DNA of 22,839 bases from an uncultured Actinomycetes bacterium (GTDB taxonomy: Bacteria; Actinomycetota; Actinomycetes; S36-B12). This document shows, piece after piece, positions 7,640 to 14,949 of the stretch. The translations under genes were made by a program, and so were the position numbers. The stretch's first letter is position 1, and every line of letters begins with the position of its first letter. The notes below the pieces were generated by a model that worked only from the letters and a program-made list of their open reading frames with translations, did not search any database and was not told where the DNA came from. The DNA is taken from contig CALGTB010000341.1 in the NCBI GenBank assembly GCA_937902285.1, forward strand, positions 1 through 22,839. Direction: 5' to 3'.

Positions 7640-9153
7640 TGCGCACCGTCAGCGGCCCCACCGACCATGTCGTCGTCGTCGGCGCCGGACTCGCCGGGCT
7701 GTCGGCGGCGATGCGCCTGTCCGGGGCCGGACGACGCGTGACGGTGCTCGAGCGCGAGAGCTCGCCCGGCGGACGGGCTGGACGGCTCGACATCGACGTC
7801 GCCGACGGCACCTTCCGCTTCGACACCGGCCCGACCGTGCTCACCATGCCCGACCTCATCGCCGACGCGTTCGACAGCGTCGGCGAGGACATGGACGACT
7901 GGCTCACCCTCGAGCCGGTTGCCCCCCTCTACCGGTCGTTCTACCCCGACGGGTCGGTCCTCGACGTGCACTCCGACGTCGACCAGATGGCCGACGAGAT
8001 CGATCGGGTCATCGGCCCGGACGAGGCGGCGGGCTACCGCCGGTACGTCGACTTCGTGTCCAAGCTCTACCGGTACGAGATGAACGACTTCATCGACCGC
8101 AACATCGACTCGCCGTTCGACCTCCTCACCCCCGACCTCGCGCGCCTGGCCGGCATCGGCGGCTTCCGCAAGCTGGCCCCGAAGGTGCGCGAGTACATGA
8201 AGGACCCGCGCACCGAGAGGGTCTTCTCGTTCCAGGCGATGTACGCCGGACTCTCCCCGTACGACGCGCTCGCCATCTACGCGGTGATCGCCTACATGGA
8301 CTCGGTCGCGGGCGTCTTCTTCCCGAAGGGCGGCATGCACGCGGTGCCGCAGGCGATGGCGGCTGCGGCCGAGAAGAACGGAGTCGAGTTCCGGTACGAC
8401 ACCGAGGTCACGTCAGTGGAGGTCGTCGGCGACCGCGCGGTGGCCGTCCACACGGCCGGAGGCGAGCGGATCGCCGCCGACGTGGTCGTGCTCAATCCCG
8501 ACCTTCCGGTCGCCTACCGCGACCTGCTCGGGCACGAGCCATGGTCCGTGCGCCGCCTGACGTACTCGCCCTCGTGCTTCCTCCTGCTCGCCGGGTCCAG
8601 CGCCCGCTACAGCAAGACCGCGCACCACAACATCCACTTCGGCCGCTCGTGGCGGGGCGTCTTCGACGAGCTGATCGATGAGAAGCGCCTGATGAGCGAT
8701 CCCAGCATCCTCGTGACGAATCCCTCCCGCTCCGACCCGGCGCTCGCACCGGAGGGCAAGGAGATCTACTACGTGCTCTTCCCCACGCCCAACCTCGATG
8801 CCCCCATCGACTGGCGCGTGGAGGGCCCCCGCTATCGCGACGAGGTGGTCCGCACGCTCGAGCAGCGCGGCTACATCGGCTTCGGCGACGCCATCGAGGT
8901 CGAGGACGTCACCACCCCCCTCGACTGGCAGGAGCGCGGCATGGAGCGGGGGGCCCCGTTCGCGTCGGCCCACTCGTTCCTGCAGACCGGGCCGTTCCGG
9001 CCGGGCAACCTGTGGGGCGAGAACGTCGTGTTCACCGGGTCCGGCACCCAGCCCGGGGTCGGCGTCCCCATGGTCCTCATCTCCGGGCGCCTGGCTGCTG
9101 AGCGGGTGACCGGCAAGGACCCGTCCTACCGCTCGCGCGCCAGCCGACGGTGA
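7639..9153 (+). CDS. crtI: Phytoene desaturase
   Basis: A 504-residue FAD enzyme that introduces double bonds into phytoene to give lycopene or a related acyclic carotenoid. It has the N-terminal dinucleotide fold (VVVGAGLAGLSAAMRL, about residues 11-27), the PGGRAGR and FDTGPTVLTMP signatures, VAGVFFPKGGMHAVPQAMA in the middle, and the C-terminal FAD region GSGTQPGVGVPMVLISGRL. This is the classical bacterial CrtI pattern, and closer to it than the paralogue at 777. The ATG at 7639 overlaps the idsA stop; the preceding in-frame GTG at 7636 is also possible. Its own stop overlaps the next start in a GTGA junction, so translation should be coupled to both neighbours. Confidence 0.93.
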   Translation: MRTVSGPTDHVVVVGAGLAGLSAAMRLSGAGRRVTVLERESSPGGRAGRLDIDVADGTFRFDTGPTVLTMPDLIADAFDSVGEDMDDWLTLEPVAPLYRSFYPDGSVLDVHSDVDQMADEIDRVIGPDEAAGYRRYVDFVSKLYRYEMNDFIDRNIDSPFDLLTPDLARLAGIGGFRKLAPKVREYMKDPRTERVFSFQAMYAGLSPYDALAIYAVIAYMDSVAGVFFPKGGMHAVPQAMAAAAEKNGVEFRYDTEVTSVEVVGDRAVAVHTAGGERIAADVVVLNPDLPVAYRDLLGHEPWSVRRLTYSPSCFLLLAGSSARYSKTAHHNIHFGRSWRGVFDELIDEKRLMSDPSILVTNPSRSDPALAPEGKEIYYVLFPTPNLDAPIDWRVEGPRYRDEVVRTLEQRGYIGFGDAIEVEDVTTPLDWQERGMERGAPFASAHSFLQTGPFRPGNLWGENVVFTGSGTQPGVGVPMVLISGRLAAERVTGKDPSYRSRASRR

Positions 9154-10703
9154 GCCTCACCCGCCACTTCGTCGTCCGGCACGGACTCCCGGGGCTGGTC
9201 GGATCCGCCCTCGTCGCCGTCGGCGCCCTGGGCGTCGGCTGGCTGCCCCCGTCGTCGAGCATGCTCGACAGCCCGCTCGTCTCCGTCCTGCGATCGACCG
9301 TGTCGGGCTCGCTGACGGCCCGCGCGCTGGTGATCATCGGGCTGGCGTTCCTGCTCCAGGCGTGGCTGGTCCTGGGGTACGAACTGCTGTCCCGCGGGCG
9401 GTCCGGGGTGCACACCCCCCTTCGCGACATCGCCGCCGTGCTCACCCTGTGGGTCGCGCCCATGCTGCTGGCACCGCCGCTCTTCAGCCGCGACGCCTAC
9501 TCGTACTACGTGCAGGGCCGCGTGTTCGGCGCCGGCTACGACCCCACCACCATCGGCGTCAACGTGATCCCCGGCTGGTTCGAGGACGGCGCGGATCCGA
9601 TGTGGGTCGAGTCGCCCACTCCGTACGGACCGCTGTTCCTCGTCATCGAGCGCGCGGTGTCCAACTTCACCCATCCCAATGCCTACTTCGGGGCGGTGCT
9701 GTTCCGGCTCGTCGCCGTCGCCGGGGTCGCGCTGATGGCCTACTACGTCCCGCGGCTGGCGCGCCTGCACGGCGTCGACCCCGCCCGTGCGCTGTGGCTC
9801 GGCGTCCTCAACCCCGTCGTCCTCATGCACTTCGTCGCCGGGGCCCACAACGACGCGCTCATGGTCGGCCTCGTCGTCACGGGCCTGGCGCTGGCCGCTG
9901 AGCGGCACTGCTCCTGGGGCGCTGTCGCCATCACCCTCGCCTCCACCATCAAGCCCATCGCCCTGCTGGCCCTGCCGTTCTCCGGCCTGCTCTGGGCGGG
10001 GCGCGACGCCACCTGGCTGCGGCGCATCCGCGCCTGGCTGCTCACGGGCGTCGTCATGATCTGCACCCTGGCCTCGGTGTTCCTCATCGCGGATGCCGGC
10101 ACCGGCGTGATCAAGGCGACCTTCGGCACCCCCTCGGGCGTCCTCACCTGGCTCTCCCCCACCACCGCCATCGGCAAGCCGCTGGGCGTCGTGTCGACGT
10201 GGATCGGCTGGACCGACGATCCGGCCACGGTCCTGGGCATCGTGCGGCTCATCGGGATCGCGGCAGCCCTCGCCCTCATCGCGCTCCTGGTGTTCCGGCC
10301 GGGCGGGCGGAGCCCCGTCCGCGGCGCCGCCCTGGCCCTGGGGGTCATCGTCGTCCTCGGACCCGTGGTGCAGCCGTGGTACCTCCTGTGGTTCCTCCCC
10401 CTCTTCGCGGCGACGGGGCTGTCGGTGCGGGAGATGCGCATCGCCGTCATCCTCACGGCCGCCTTCACCGTGCACGGCATGATCGAGAGCTCCACGAACG
10501 CCGACAACCTCACCGACATCGCGGACAGCCTCACCTTCCTGGTGTCGATCGTCGTGGTCGTCCTCATCCTGCTGGCCAGCCCGGGAGAGCGCCGACTGGT
10601 GCTCGGCCCGTCCGACACGGCGGGACTCACGCCGCTCACCGATGAGGAGCGCGCGCGGGCCGCGGCCATGCGCTGGCCCACAGATGACAGGATTCCCGCG
10701 TGA
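9150..10703 (+). CDS. mptA: Polyprenol-phosphate-mannose-dependent alpha-1,6-mannosyltransferase (MptA/MptB family)
   Basis: A 517-residue GT-C type enzyme with about 12-13 hydrophobic helices and an acidic first extracellular loop (FSRDAYSYYVQGRVFGAGYDP), where the catalytic Asp of this superfamily is expected. A Pro-rich loop (VESPTPYGPLF) and the motif AGAHNDALMVGL further match the MptA/MptB proteins that build the alpha-1,6-mannan core of lipomannan and lipoarabinomannan on the outer face of the membrane. The symbol is assigned mainly from synteny: idsA2-mptA (Rv2173-Rv2174) in M. tuberculosis. MptB cannot be excluded. It lies between crtI and crtB with GTGA overlaps on both sides, which ties an envelope glycan gene to pigment genes in one transcript. 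Confidence 0.82.
   Translation: MSLTRHFVVRHGLPGLVGSALVAVGALGVGWLPPSSSMLDSPLVSVLRSTVSGSLTARALVIIGLAFLLQAWLVLGYELLSRGRSGVHTPLRDIAAVLTLWVAPMLLAPPLFSRDAYSYYVQGRVFGAGYDPTTIGVNVIPGWFEDGADPMWVESPTPYGPLFLVIERAVSNFTHPNAYFGAVLFRLVAVAGVALMAYYVPRLARLHGVDPARALWLGVLNPVVLMHFVAGAHNDALMVGLVVTGLALAAERHCSWGAVAITLASTIKPIALLALPFSGLLWAGRDATWLRRIRAWLLTGVVMICTLASVFLIADAGTGVIKATFGTPSGVLTWLSPTTAIGKPLGVVSTWIGWTDDPATVLGIVRLIGIAAALALIALLVFRPGGRSPVRGAALALGVIVVLGPVVQPWYLLWFLPLFAATGLSVREMRIAVILTAAFTVHGMIESSTNADNLTDIADSLTFLVSIVVVVLILLASPGERRLVLGPSDTAGLTPLTDEERARAAAMRWPTDDRIPA
10688..10693 (+). promoter_or_regulatory. Possible internal leaderless -10 (CAGGAT) for crtB
   Basis: CAGGAT lies exactly 6 nt before the crtB GTG, matching the spacing of the other leaderless promoters but with C instead of T at the first position. 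It lies within the last codons of the mptA-like gene. It could give crtB some independent expression. Confidence 0.25.
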
Positions 10704-11641
10704 GCGAGAAGGAGATGGATGCCGCGGGCATCACCGACCCGCACCTCCGGGAGTCCTACGAGCGGTGCCGCGAGCTCAATGCCGCCCATGGCAAGACCTA
10801 CTACCTCGCCACGCTGCTGCTGCCCCCCGTCAAGAGGCCGTTCGTCCACGCGCTCTACGGCTTCGCCCGCTATGCCGACGAGATCGTCGACGACCTCGCG
10901 TCGACCCTCAGCGAGCAGGAGAAGGCCGACTGGCTCGCCTCGTGGGGCAGCGCGTTCCTCGCGGATGTCGAGCGGGGCTGGTCGGACGATCCCATCTGCA
11001 TGGCCGTCGTCGACACGGTGCGCCGGTGGGAGATCCCCGTCGCGCACTTCGAGGCCTTCCTGCACTCCATGACGATGGACCTCACGGTCACCGAGTACCG
11101 GACCTACGACGACCTCTACGAGTACGTCTACGGATCGGCCGCCGTCATCGGGCTGCAGATGGTGCCGATCCTCGAGCCCACGGCCCCTGAGGCCTATGAC
11201 CGGGCCAAGGACCTGGGAGTGGCGTTCCAGCTCGCCAACTTCATCCGGGACGTCAACGAGGACCTCGACCGCGGCCGCGTGTACCTGCCCCTCGACGAGC
11301 TCGAAGGCTTCGGCGTGACCAGGGGCGACCTGGAGGCGCGCGTCATGACCCCGTCCATCCGTGCGGCGCTGGTCGAGCAGGTCGACCGCGTGCGCGCGCT
11401 CGAGGAGTCGGCCCGCCCAGGGGTGGACATGCTGCACCCCTCGTCGCGCGACTGCATCGAGGCGGCGCGGGTGCTCTACTGCGGGATCGTCGACGAGGTC
11501 GAGCGCAACGACTACGACGTGTTCGCGAGCCGGGCCACCGTGCCGCTGCCGCGACGCCTCGCGGTGGCCGTGCCCGCCCTGCGGCGGGCCCGTCGGGCCC
11601 GACGACGCTTCGGGCCGGGTACCGTCCCCCTCCCCCGCTGA
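10700..11641 (+). CDS. crtB: Phytoene synthase
   Basis: A 313-residue trans-isoprenyl diphosphate synthase (head-to-head) that joins two GGPP molecules into phytoene, the committed carotenoid step. Both metal-binding motifs are intact: DEIVD at residues 60-64, following YGFARYA, and DVNED at 184-188, within NFIRDVNEDLDRGRVYLP. The C-terminus is Arg-rich (residues ~285-305), likely a membrane-surface contact. The GTG at 10700 overlaps the stop of the mannosyltransferase gene, so coupled translation is likely; an ATG at 10715 is an alternative. The gene ends convergent with the lycopene cyclase genes, 33 bp away, with no clear terminator between. Confidence 0.94.
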   Translation: MSEKEMDAAGITDPHLRESYERCRELNAAHGKTYYLATLLLPPVKRPFVHALYGFARYADEIVDDLASTLSEQEKADWLASWGSAFLADVERGWSDDPICMAVVDTVRRWEIPVAHFEAFLHSMTMDLTVTEYRTYDDLYEYVYGSAAVIGLQMVPILEPTAPEAYDRAKDLGVAFQLANFIRDVNEDLDRGRVYLPLDELEGFGVTRGDLEARVMTPSIRAALVEQVDRVRALEESARPGVDMLHPSSRDCIEAARVLYCGIVDEVERNDYDVFASRATVPLPRRLAVAVPALRRARRARRRFGPGTVPLPR

Positions 11642-11674
11642 CGCCTGTCGAACAACCGTCCGCGCGTGGGGTGC

Positions 11675-12052
11675 TCAGCGGCGCCAGACGGGCGGGCCGG
11701 CGGTCGGCGTCCGGTCGATGCCGCGTCGGCCCCAGAACACCCACAGCGACAGCGACAGCAGCACCAGGGCGAAGCCGAAGAGCAGGTCCTCCACCGGGGC
11801 GAACGCGATGCGCCCGTCGCCGAGGAACGGGGGCGGCCCGGAGTCGGGCGACGTCGAGCCGATGATGGCGTCGCCGTCATAGCGGACGATCCCGAATCCG
11901 GTGAACATCCCGTTGGTGACCAGCTGGAAGAACACGATGATCGCGTAGGAGACCCAGAACACGCGGCGGCGCAGCAGGCGCGTCCGCAGGAGGCCGAGGT
12001 CGACCACCGCCACGAGGATCACCGCCACGACGCCCAGCTGGGTGTAGGTCAC
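11675..12052 (-). CDS. Lycopene cyclase domain protein, second subunit (CrtYd/CrtYf type)
   Basis: A 125-residue hydrophobic protein with three likely transmembrane helices: one at the N-terminus, one around FWVSYAIIVFFQLVTNGMF, one near LLFGFALVLLSLSLWVF. APVEDLLFGFALVL matches the conserved acidic PxE(D/E)xLF segment of the CarR-type lycopene cyclase domain. In actinobacteria two such short proteins form the heterodimer CrtYc/CrtYd or CrtYe/CrtYf. The GTG at 12052 overlaps the stop of the first subunit gene (GTGA), as expected for stoichiometric subunits. Whether beta-, epsilon- or gamma-type rings are made cannot be told from sequence, and no prenyltransferase (CrtEb-like) for C50 carotenoids lies in the window. 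Confidence 0.85.
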   Translation of the reverse strand: MTYTQLGVVAVILVAVVDLGLLRTRLLRRRVFWVSYAIIVFFQLVTNGMFTGFGIVRYDGDAIIGSTSPDSGPPPFLGDGRIAFAPVEDLLFGFALVLLSLSLWVFWGRRGIDRTPTAGPPVWRR

Positions 12053-12408
12053 GGCTCGACCCCCTCCGCCGACGTGGGCTCCTCGTCGCCCGCGGGCCAG
12101 CCGCGCACGCTGCGGACCGCCTCGAGGGTCAGCACCGACGCCAGCGGGATCGTGATGAAGAACAGGATCTCGTCCAGCGGCACCTGGCCCGGCGCGTAGA
12201 GCCCCAGGATCCGGTCGGTGTCGAACCACCAGTGCCCCTGGCTCACGGCGTAGACGTCCCACACGAAGAACACCACGACCACGGGCGCGATCGTCAGCAG
12301 CAGCCTCCGCGGCCGAGCCAGCACCCGGGTGCGCAGGGCCACCTCGAGCCACAGGCACCCGACCAGCACGAACCCGAGCACCGCCACGTAGGCCCAGCGT
12401 GAGTCCAT
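12049..12408 (-). CDS. Lycopene cyclase domain protein, first subunit (CrtYc/CrtYe type)
   Basis: A 119-residue protein with about three hydrophobic helices: residues ~6-22 (YVAVLGFVLVGCLWLEV), ~36-50 (LLLTIAPVVVVFFVWDV) and ~78-92. The motif VPLDEILFFITIPLASV is the cyclase signature with its conserved acidic residues, and YAVSQGHWWFDTDRILG is typical of this subunit. It should act with the adjacent subunit to cyclise lycopene ends. ATG 12408 is chosen because the protein begins at once with MDSRWAYV, like its homologues. The gene is divergent from the NadR-like gene with only 31 bp between start codons. Confidence 0.86.
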   Translation of the reverse strand: MDSRWAYVAVLGFVLVGCLWLEVALRTRVLARPRRLLLTIAPVVVVFFVWDVYAVSQGHWWFDTDRILGLYAPGQVPLDEILFFITIPLASVLTLEAVRSVRGWPAGDEEPTSAEGVEP

Positions 12409-12416
12409 GGCCAGCG

Positions 12417-12422
12417 ACGCTA
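12417..12422 (-). promoter_or_regulatory. -10-like element (TAGCGT) for the lycopene cyclase pair
   Basis: TAGCGT on the minus strand ends 8 nt before the ATG at 12408. This is slightly longer than the 6-nt spacing of the other leaderless promoters here. Its upstream region lies inside the divergent NadR-like gene. Confidence 0.45.
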
Positions 12423-12427
12423 CCGCG

Positions 12428-12433
12428 TAGCCT
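12428..12433 (+). promoter_or_regulatory. -10 element (TAGCCT) of a leaderless promoter for the NadR-like gene
   Basis: TAGCCT is followed by 6 nt (CGCCGG) and the GTG at 12440, with no ribosome-binding site. Its -35 zone would fall within the first codons of the divergent cyclase gene. Confidence 0.6.
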
Positions 12434-12439
12434 CGCCGG

Positions 12440-12994
12440 GTGGGCGATGGCGTGCGCAGGATCGGGCTCCTGGGCGGGGAGTGCACGGGCAAGACCTCCC
12501 TGGCCGGCGATCTCGGCCGCGCCCTGCCTGCCTGCGTCGTGACCGAGCAGCTGCGTGCGTTCGTCGACAGCCACGGGCGCCCGCCCCAGCGCCATGAGCA
12601 GCGCGGGCTCATGCTCGAGCAGCAGGAGGCGGAGGACGCCGCGGCGCGGGCCTGCCGCCTCGGGGTGCTCGTCGCGGACCCGGCCGCGCTCATGACGGCC
12701 GTCTACAGCCTCGCCTACTTCGACGACGACAGCCTGCTCGACGACGCCATCGCCCTCACCTCGTCGTACGACCTCCTGGTGTGGTGCGGCACCGACCTGC
12801 CGTGGGAGCCGGACGGATCGCAGCGCGACGGGCCCGAGGCGCGCGACCGCGTGCATGCCCTCATCGGCTCCATCGTCGAGGGCCCCCTCGCCGACCTGGG
12901 ACTCCCCGTGCTCCGTGTCAGCGGACCGGGATCGGTCCGCACCGAGGCCGTGCGGCGGGCGTGGCAACTCCGGGGCCCTCGCACGCCAACCTAG
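12440..12994 (+). CDS. NadR-like P-loop ATPase/kinase (possible nicotinamide riboside kinase-type domain)
   Basis: A 184-residue soluble protein beginning with a P-loop: GGECTGKT at residues 12-19. The order P-loop, TEQLRAF, then LVWCGTDLPWEPDGSQRDG matches the kinase domain of NadR-type proteins (AAA_28-like), which phosphorylate ribosylnicotinamide. The nucleotidyltransferase and DNA-binding parts of full NadR are absent, so this is a stand-alone kinase domain. Substrate is not established; a nucleoside or small-molecule kinase is the safest statement. GTG 12440 fits the leaderless promoter. The TAG stop (12992-12994) also forms the first half of the pknL -10 element, so the two genes are arranged head to tail with 10 bp between. 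Confidence 0.72.
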   Translation: MGDGVRRIGLLGGECTGKTSLAGDLGRALPACVVTEQLRAFVDSHGRPPQRHEQRGLMLEQQEAEDAAARACRLGVLVADPAALMTAVYSLAYFDDDSLLDDAIALTSSYDLLVWCGTDLPWEPDGSQRDGPEARDRVHALIGSIVEGPLADLGLPVLRVSGPGSVRTEAVRRAWQLRGPRTPT

Positions 12995-12997
12995 ACT
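12992..12997 (+). promoter_or_regulatory. -10 element (TAGACT) of a leaderless pknL promoter
   Basis: TAGACT begins with the stop codon of the preceding gene and ends 7 nt before the GTG at 13005. AAGG is present but abuts the start, so it is a poor ribosome-binding site. Confidence 0.55.
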
Positions 12998-13004
12998 CGC
13001 AAGG

Positions 13005-14912
13005 GTGGAGACGTCTGGGCAGAGCGGCCTGGTCGGCAGCATCGTCGACGGCCGCTACGAGGTGCACTCCCTCATTGCCCGAGGCGGAATGGCCACGGTC
13101 TACGAGGCCACCGACCTCCGCCTTGATCGCATCGTCGCCCTCAAGGTCATGCACCCGCACCTGGCGCACGACCAGGCCTTCGTCTCCCGCTTCCAGCGCG
13201 AGGCCAAGTCGGCGGCCCGCCTGACCCACGGCCACGTGGTCGCCGTGTACGACCAGGGAGAGGCGGACGGGCTCGTCTACCTGGCCATGGAGTACGTGCC
13301 GGGCCGCACGCTGCGCGATGTGCTTCGCCAGTACGGACCCCTGAGCCCCGAGCAGGCGCTGGTGTTCCTCGATCCCGTGCTCGAGGCGCTCGCGGCCGCG
13401 CACGCCGCCGGCTTCGTGCACCGCGACATCAAGCCCGAGAACGTCCTCATCTCCGACGACGGCCGCGTGAAGGTGGCCGACTTCGGCCTCGCACGGGCCC
13501 TCGAGACGAGCGACCACAGTGTCACGCAGGGGATGATCATCGGCACGGTCGCCTACCTCTCGCCTGAGCAGGTGGAGCGCGGCGAGGCAGACGGTCGGTC
13601 GGACGTGTACGCCGCCGGCATCCTCCTGTTCGAGATGATCACCGGGCAGGTGCCGCACGCAGGCGAGAGCCCCCTCAGCGTCGCGTACAAGCACGTCAAC
13701 AGCGACGTGCCCGCCCCGTCCTCGGTGCGGCCCGGCATCCCGGCCGACGTCGACGCGCTGGTCGTCACGGCCACGCGGCGCGACGCGACACTGCGCTACC
13801 AGAACGCATCGGACTTCCTCGCCGACGTCCGGCAGGTGCGCATGATGCTGCCCGCGCCGAGGCCGTTCGTGGACTCCCGCGACACGCTGGTCGTCGACGC
13901 GTCCATGGCAGCCAAGCTCGCCGCCGGCGCTCGACCCGTGACGACGGGCTCCGCGCCGCCGCCGCCGCCGTCGTCGCGGGCCACGCAGCCGACGCGCACG
14001 CCCGATCCGCCCGAGCGCTACCGGCGCAGCAAGGCGCCGTGGATCATCATCGTGGTCGTGGTGGCCGTGCTGGCCGCGGCCTTCGGGGGCTGGTACGTCG
14101 CGGCCGGGCCCGGCAAGACCGTCACCACGCCGTCCGTGGTGGGGCAGAAGGTCGAGCCGGCGACGAAGGCCATGGCCTCCGCGACCCTCGTGCTGGCGGT
14201 CGCGGGCGAGGAGTTCAGCGAGACCGCCCCCGCCGGGACGATCATCAGCACCGACCCGGCCGGGGGTGCCGACGCCCGCGCCGAGAGCACGGTCAACGCC
14301 ATCGTCTCGAAGGGCCCTGAGCGCTACGACGTCCCGGCCGTGAAGGGCATGGACCAGGCCGAGGCCGCAGACGCCATCACCGCGGCGAACCTCGTGGTCG
14401 GCACGATCACGGAGGAGTACGACGACAAGGCGCCGCTCGGAGCCGTCGTGTCGACGTCGCCCAAGGCCGGTGCCGCAGCCAAGCCGGGCACGGTCGTCAA
14501 CGTCGTCATCTCGAAGGGCCCCAAGCCGGTGCCCGTTCCCGGCGTCGAGGGACTGCGGCTCGGGGCGGCCCGATCGGCCCTGGCCGACGCCGGGCTCAAG
14601 GCGGATGTCACTGAGAAGTTCTCCGAGTCGGTCGTCGATGGCGTCGTCATGTCCGTCAAGCCCAAGGCGGGCACGGTTGTCGACTCCGGGACGCGGGTGG
14701 ACCTCGTCGTGTCGAAGGGGCCCCCTCCCGTCGTCGTGCCGAACCTCATCGACATGAACAGGGCCAAGGCGGTCGACACCCTCCAGGCTCTCGGCCTGAA
14801 GGTGAGGGTTCTCGAGGGCGCCGCCACCCCGCTCGACCGGGTGTACTCGCAGGATCCCTCGCCCGGCACCAAGATCCCGAAGGGGAGCACGGTCACCATC
14901 CGGGTGATCTGA
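13005..14912 (+). CDS. pknL: Transmembrane Ser/Thr protein kinase with four PASTA domains (PknL/PknB type)
   Basis: A 635-residue receptor kinase. The Hanks-type domain spans residues ~18-275: Gly-rich loop ARGGMATVY (25-33), catalytic Lys47, HRDIKPEN with Asp141, DFG at 159-161, and SPE in place of APE. A Pro-rich juxtamembrane linker (~305-340) precedes a single helix (WIIIVVVVAVLAAAFGGWYV). Four extracellular PASTA repeats follow to the C-terminus, each ending in a VSKGP- or ISKGP-like strand except the last. PASTA domains bind peptidoglycan fragments, so the protein should couple wall status to cytoplasmic phosphorylation. PknL is inferred from position between an mptA-like gene and aroG; M. 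tuberculosis PknL itself lacks PASTA repeats. GTG 13005 fits the promoter and the domain start. Confidence 0.9.
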   Translation: METSGQSGLVGSIVDGRYEVHSLIARGGMATVYEATDLRLDRIVALKVMHPHLAHDQAFVSRFQREAKSAARLTHGHVVAVYDQGEADGLVYLAMEYVPGRTLRDVLRQYGPLSPEQALVFLDPVLEALAAAHAAGFVHRDIKPENVLISDDGRVKVADFGLARALETSDHSVTQGMIIGTVAYLSPEQVERGEADGRSDVYAAGILLFEMITGQVPHAGESPLSVAYKHVNSDVPAPSSVRPGIPADVDALVVTATRRDATLRYQNASDFLADVRQVRMMLPAPRPFVDSRDTLVVDASMAAKLAAGARPVTTGSAPPPPPSSRATQPTRTPDPPERYRRSKAPWIIIVVVVAVLAAAFGGWYVAAGPGKTVTTPSVVGQKVEPATKAMASATLVLAVAGEEFSETAPAGTIISTDPAGGADARAESTVNAIVSKGPERYDVPAVKGMDQAEAADAITAANLVVGTITEEYDDKAPLGAVVSTSPKAGAAAKPGTVVNVVISKGPKPVPVPGVEGLRLGAARSALADAGLKADVTEKFSESVVDGVVMSVKPKAGTVVDSGTRVDLVVSKGPPPVVVPNLIDMNRAKAVDTLQALGLKVRVLEGAATPLDRVYSQDPSPGTKIPKGSTVTIRVI

Positions 14913-14913
14913 T

Positions 14914-14942
14914 GTCTGCCGTGAGGTCGCCGCACGGCAGAC
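14914..14942. repeat. 10-bp perfect inverted repeat between pknL and the ALDH gene
   Basis: GTCTGCCGTG (14914-14923) is mirrored exactly by CACGGCAGAC (14933-14942) around a 9-nt centre. No T-run follows. The right arm overlaps the putative ALDH -10 (14938-14943), so it may be an operator; alternatively it ends the pknL transcript. Confidence 0.7.
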
Positions 14943-14943
14943 T
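14938..14943 (+). promoter_or_regulatory. Possible leaderless -10 (CAGACT) for the ALDH gene
   Basis: CAGACT is followed by 6 nt (GCGCGC) and the ATG at 14950, with no ribosome-binding site. The first base departs from the TAGNCT pattern. It lies in the right arm of the inverted repeat. Confidence 0.4.
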
Positions 14944-14949
14944 GCGCGC

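Noticed and set aside
9126..10475. 449-codon minus-strand frame opposite the mannosyltransferase gene
   Set aside because: The translation is highly charged and repetitive (Asp/Gly/Glu/Arg), the antisense image of hydrophobic codons of a membrane protein.
11585..11601. 7-bp GC hairpin (CGGGCCC/GGGCCCG, 3-nt loop) in the end of crtB
   Set aside because: It lies within coding sequence some 40 bp before the stop with no U-tract, in an Arg/Ala-rich stretch where such palindromes are common by composition.
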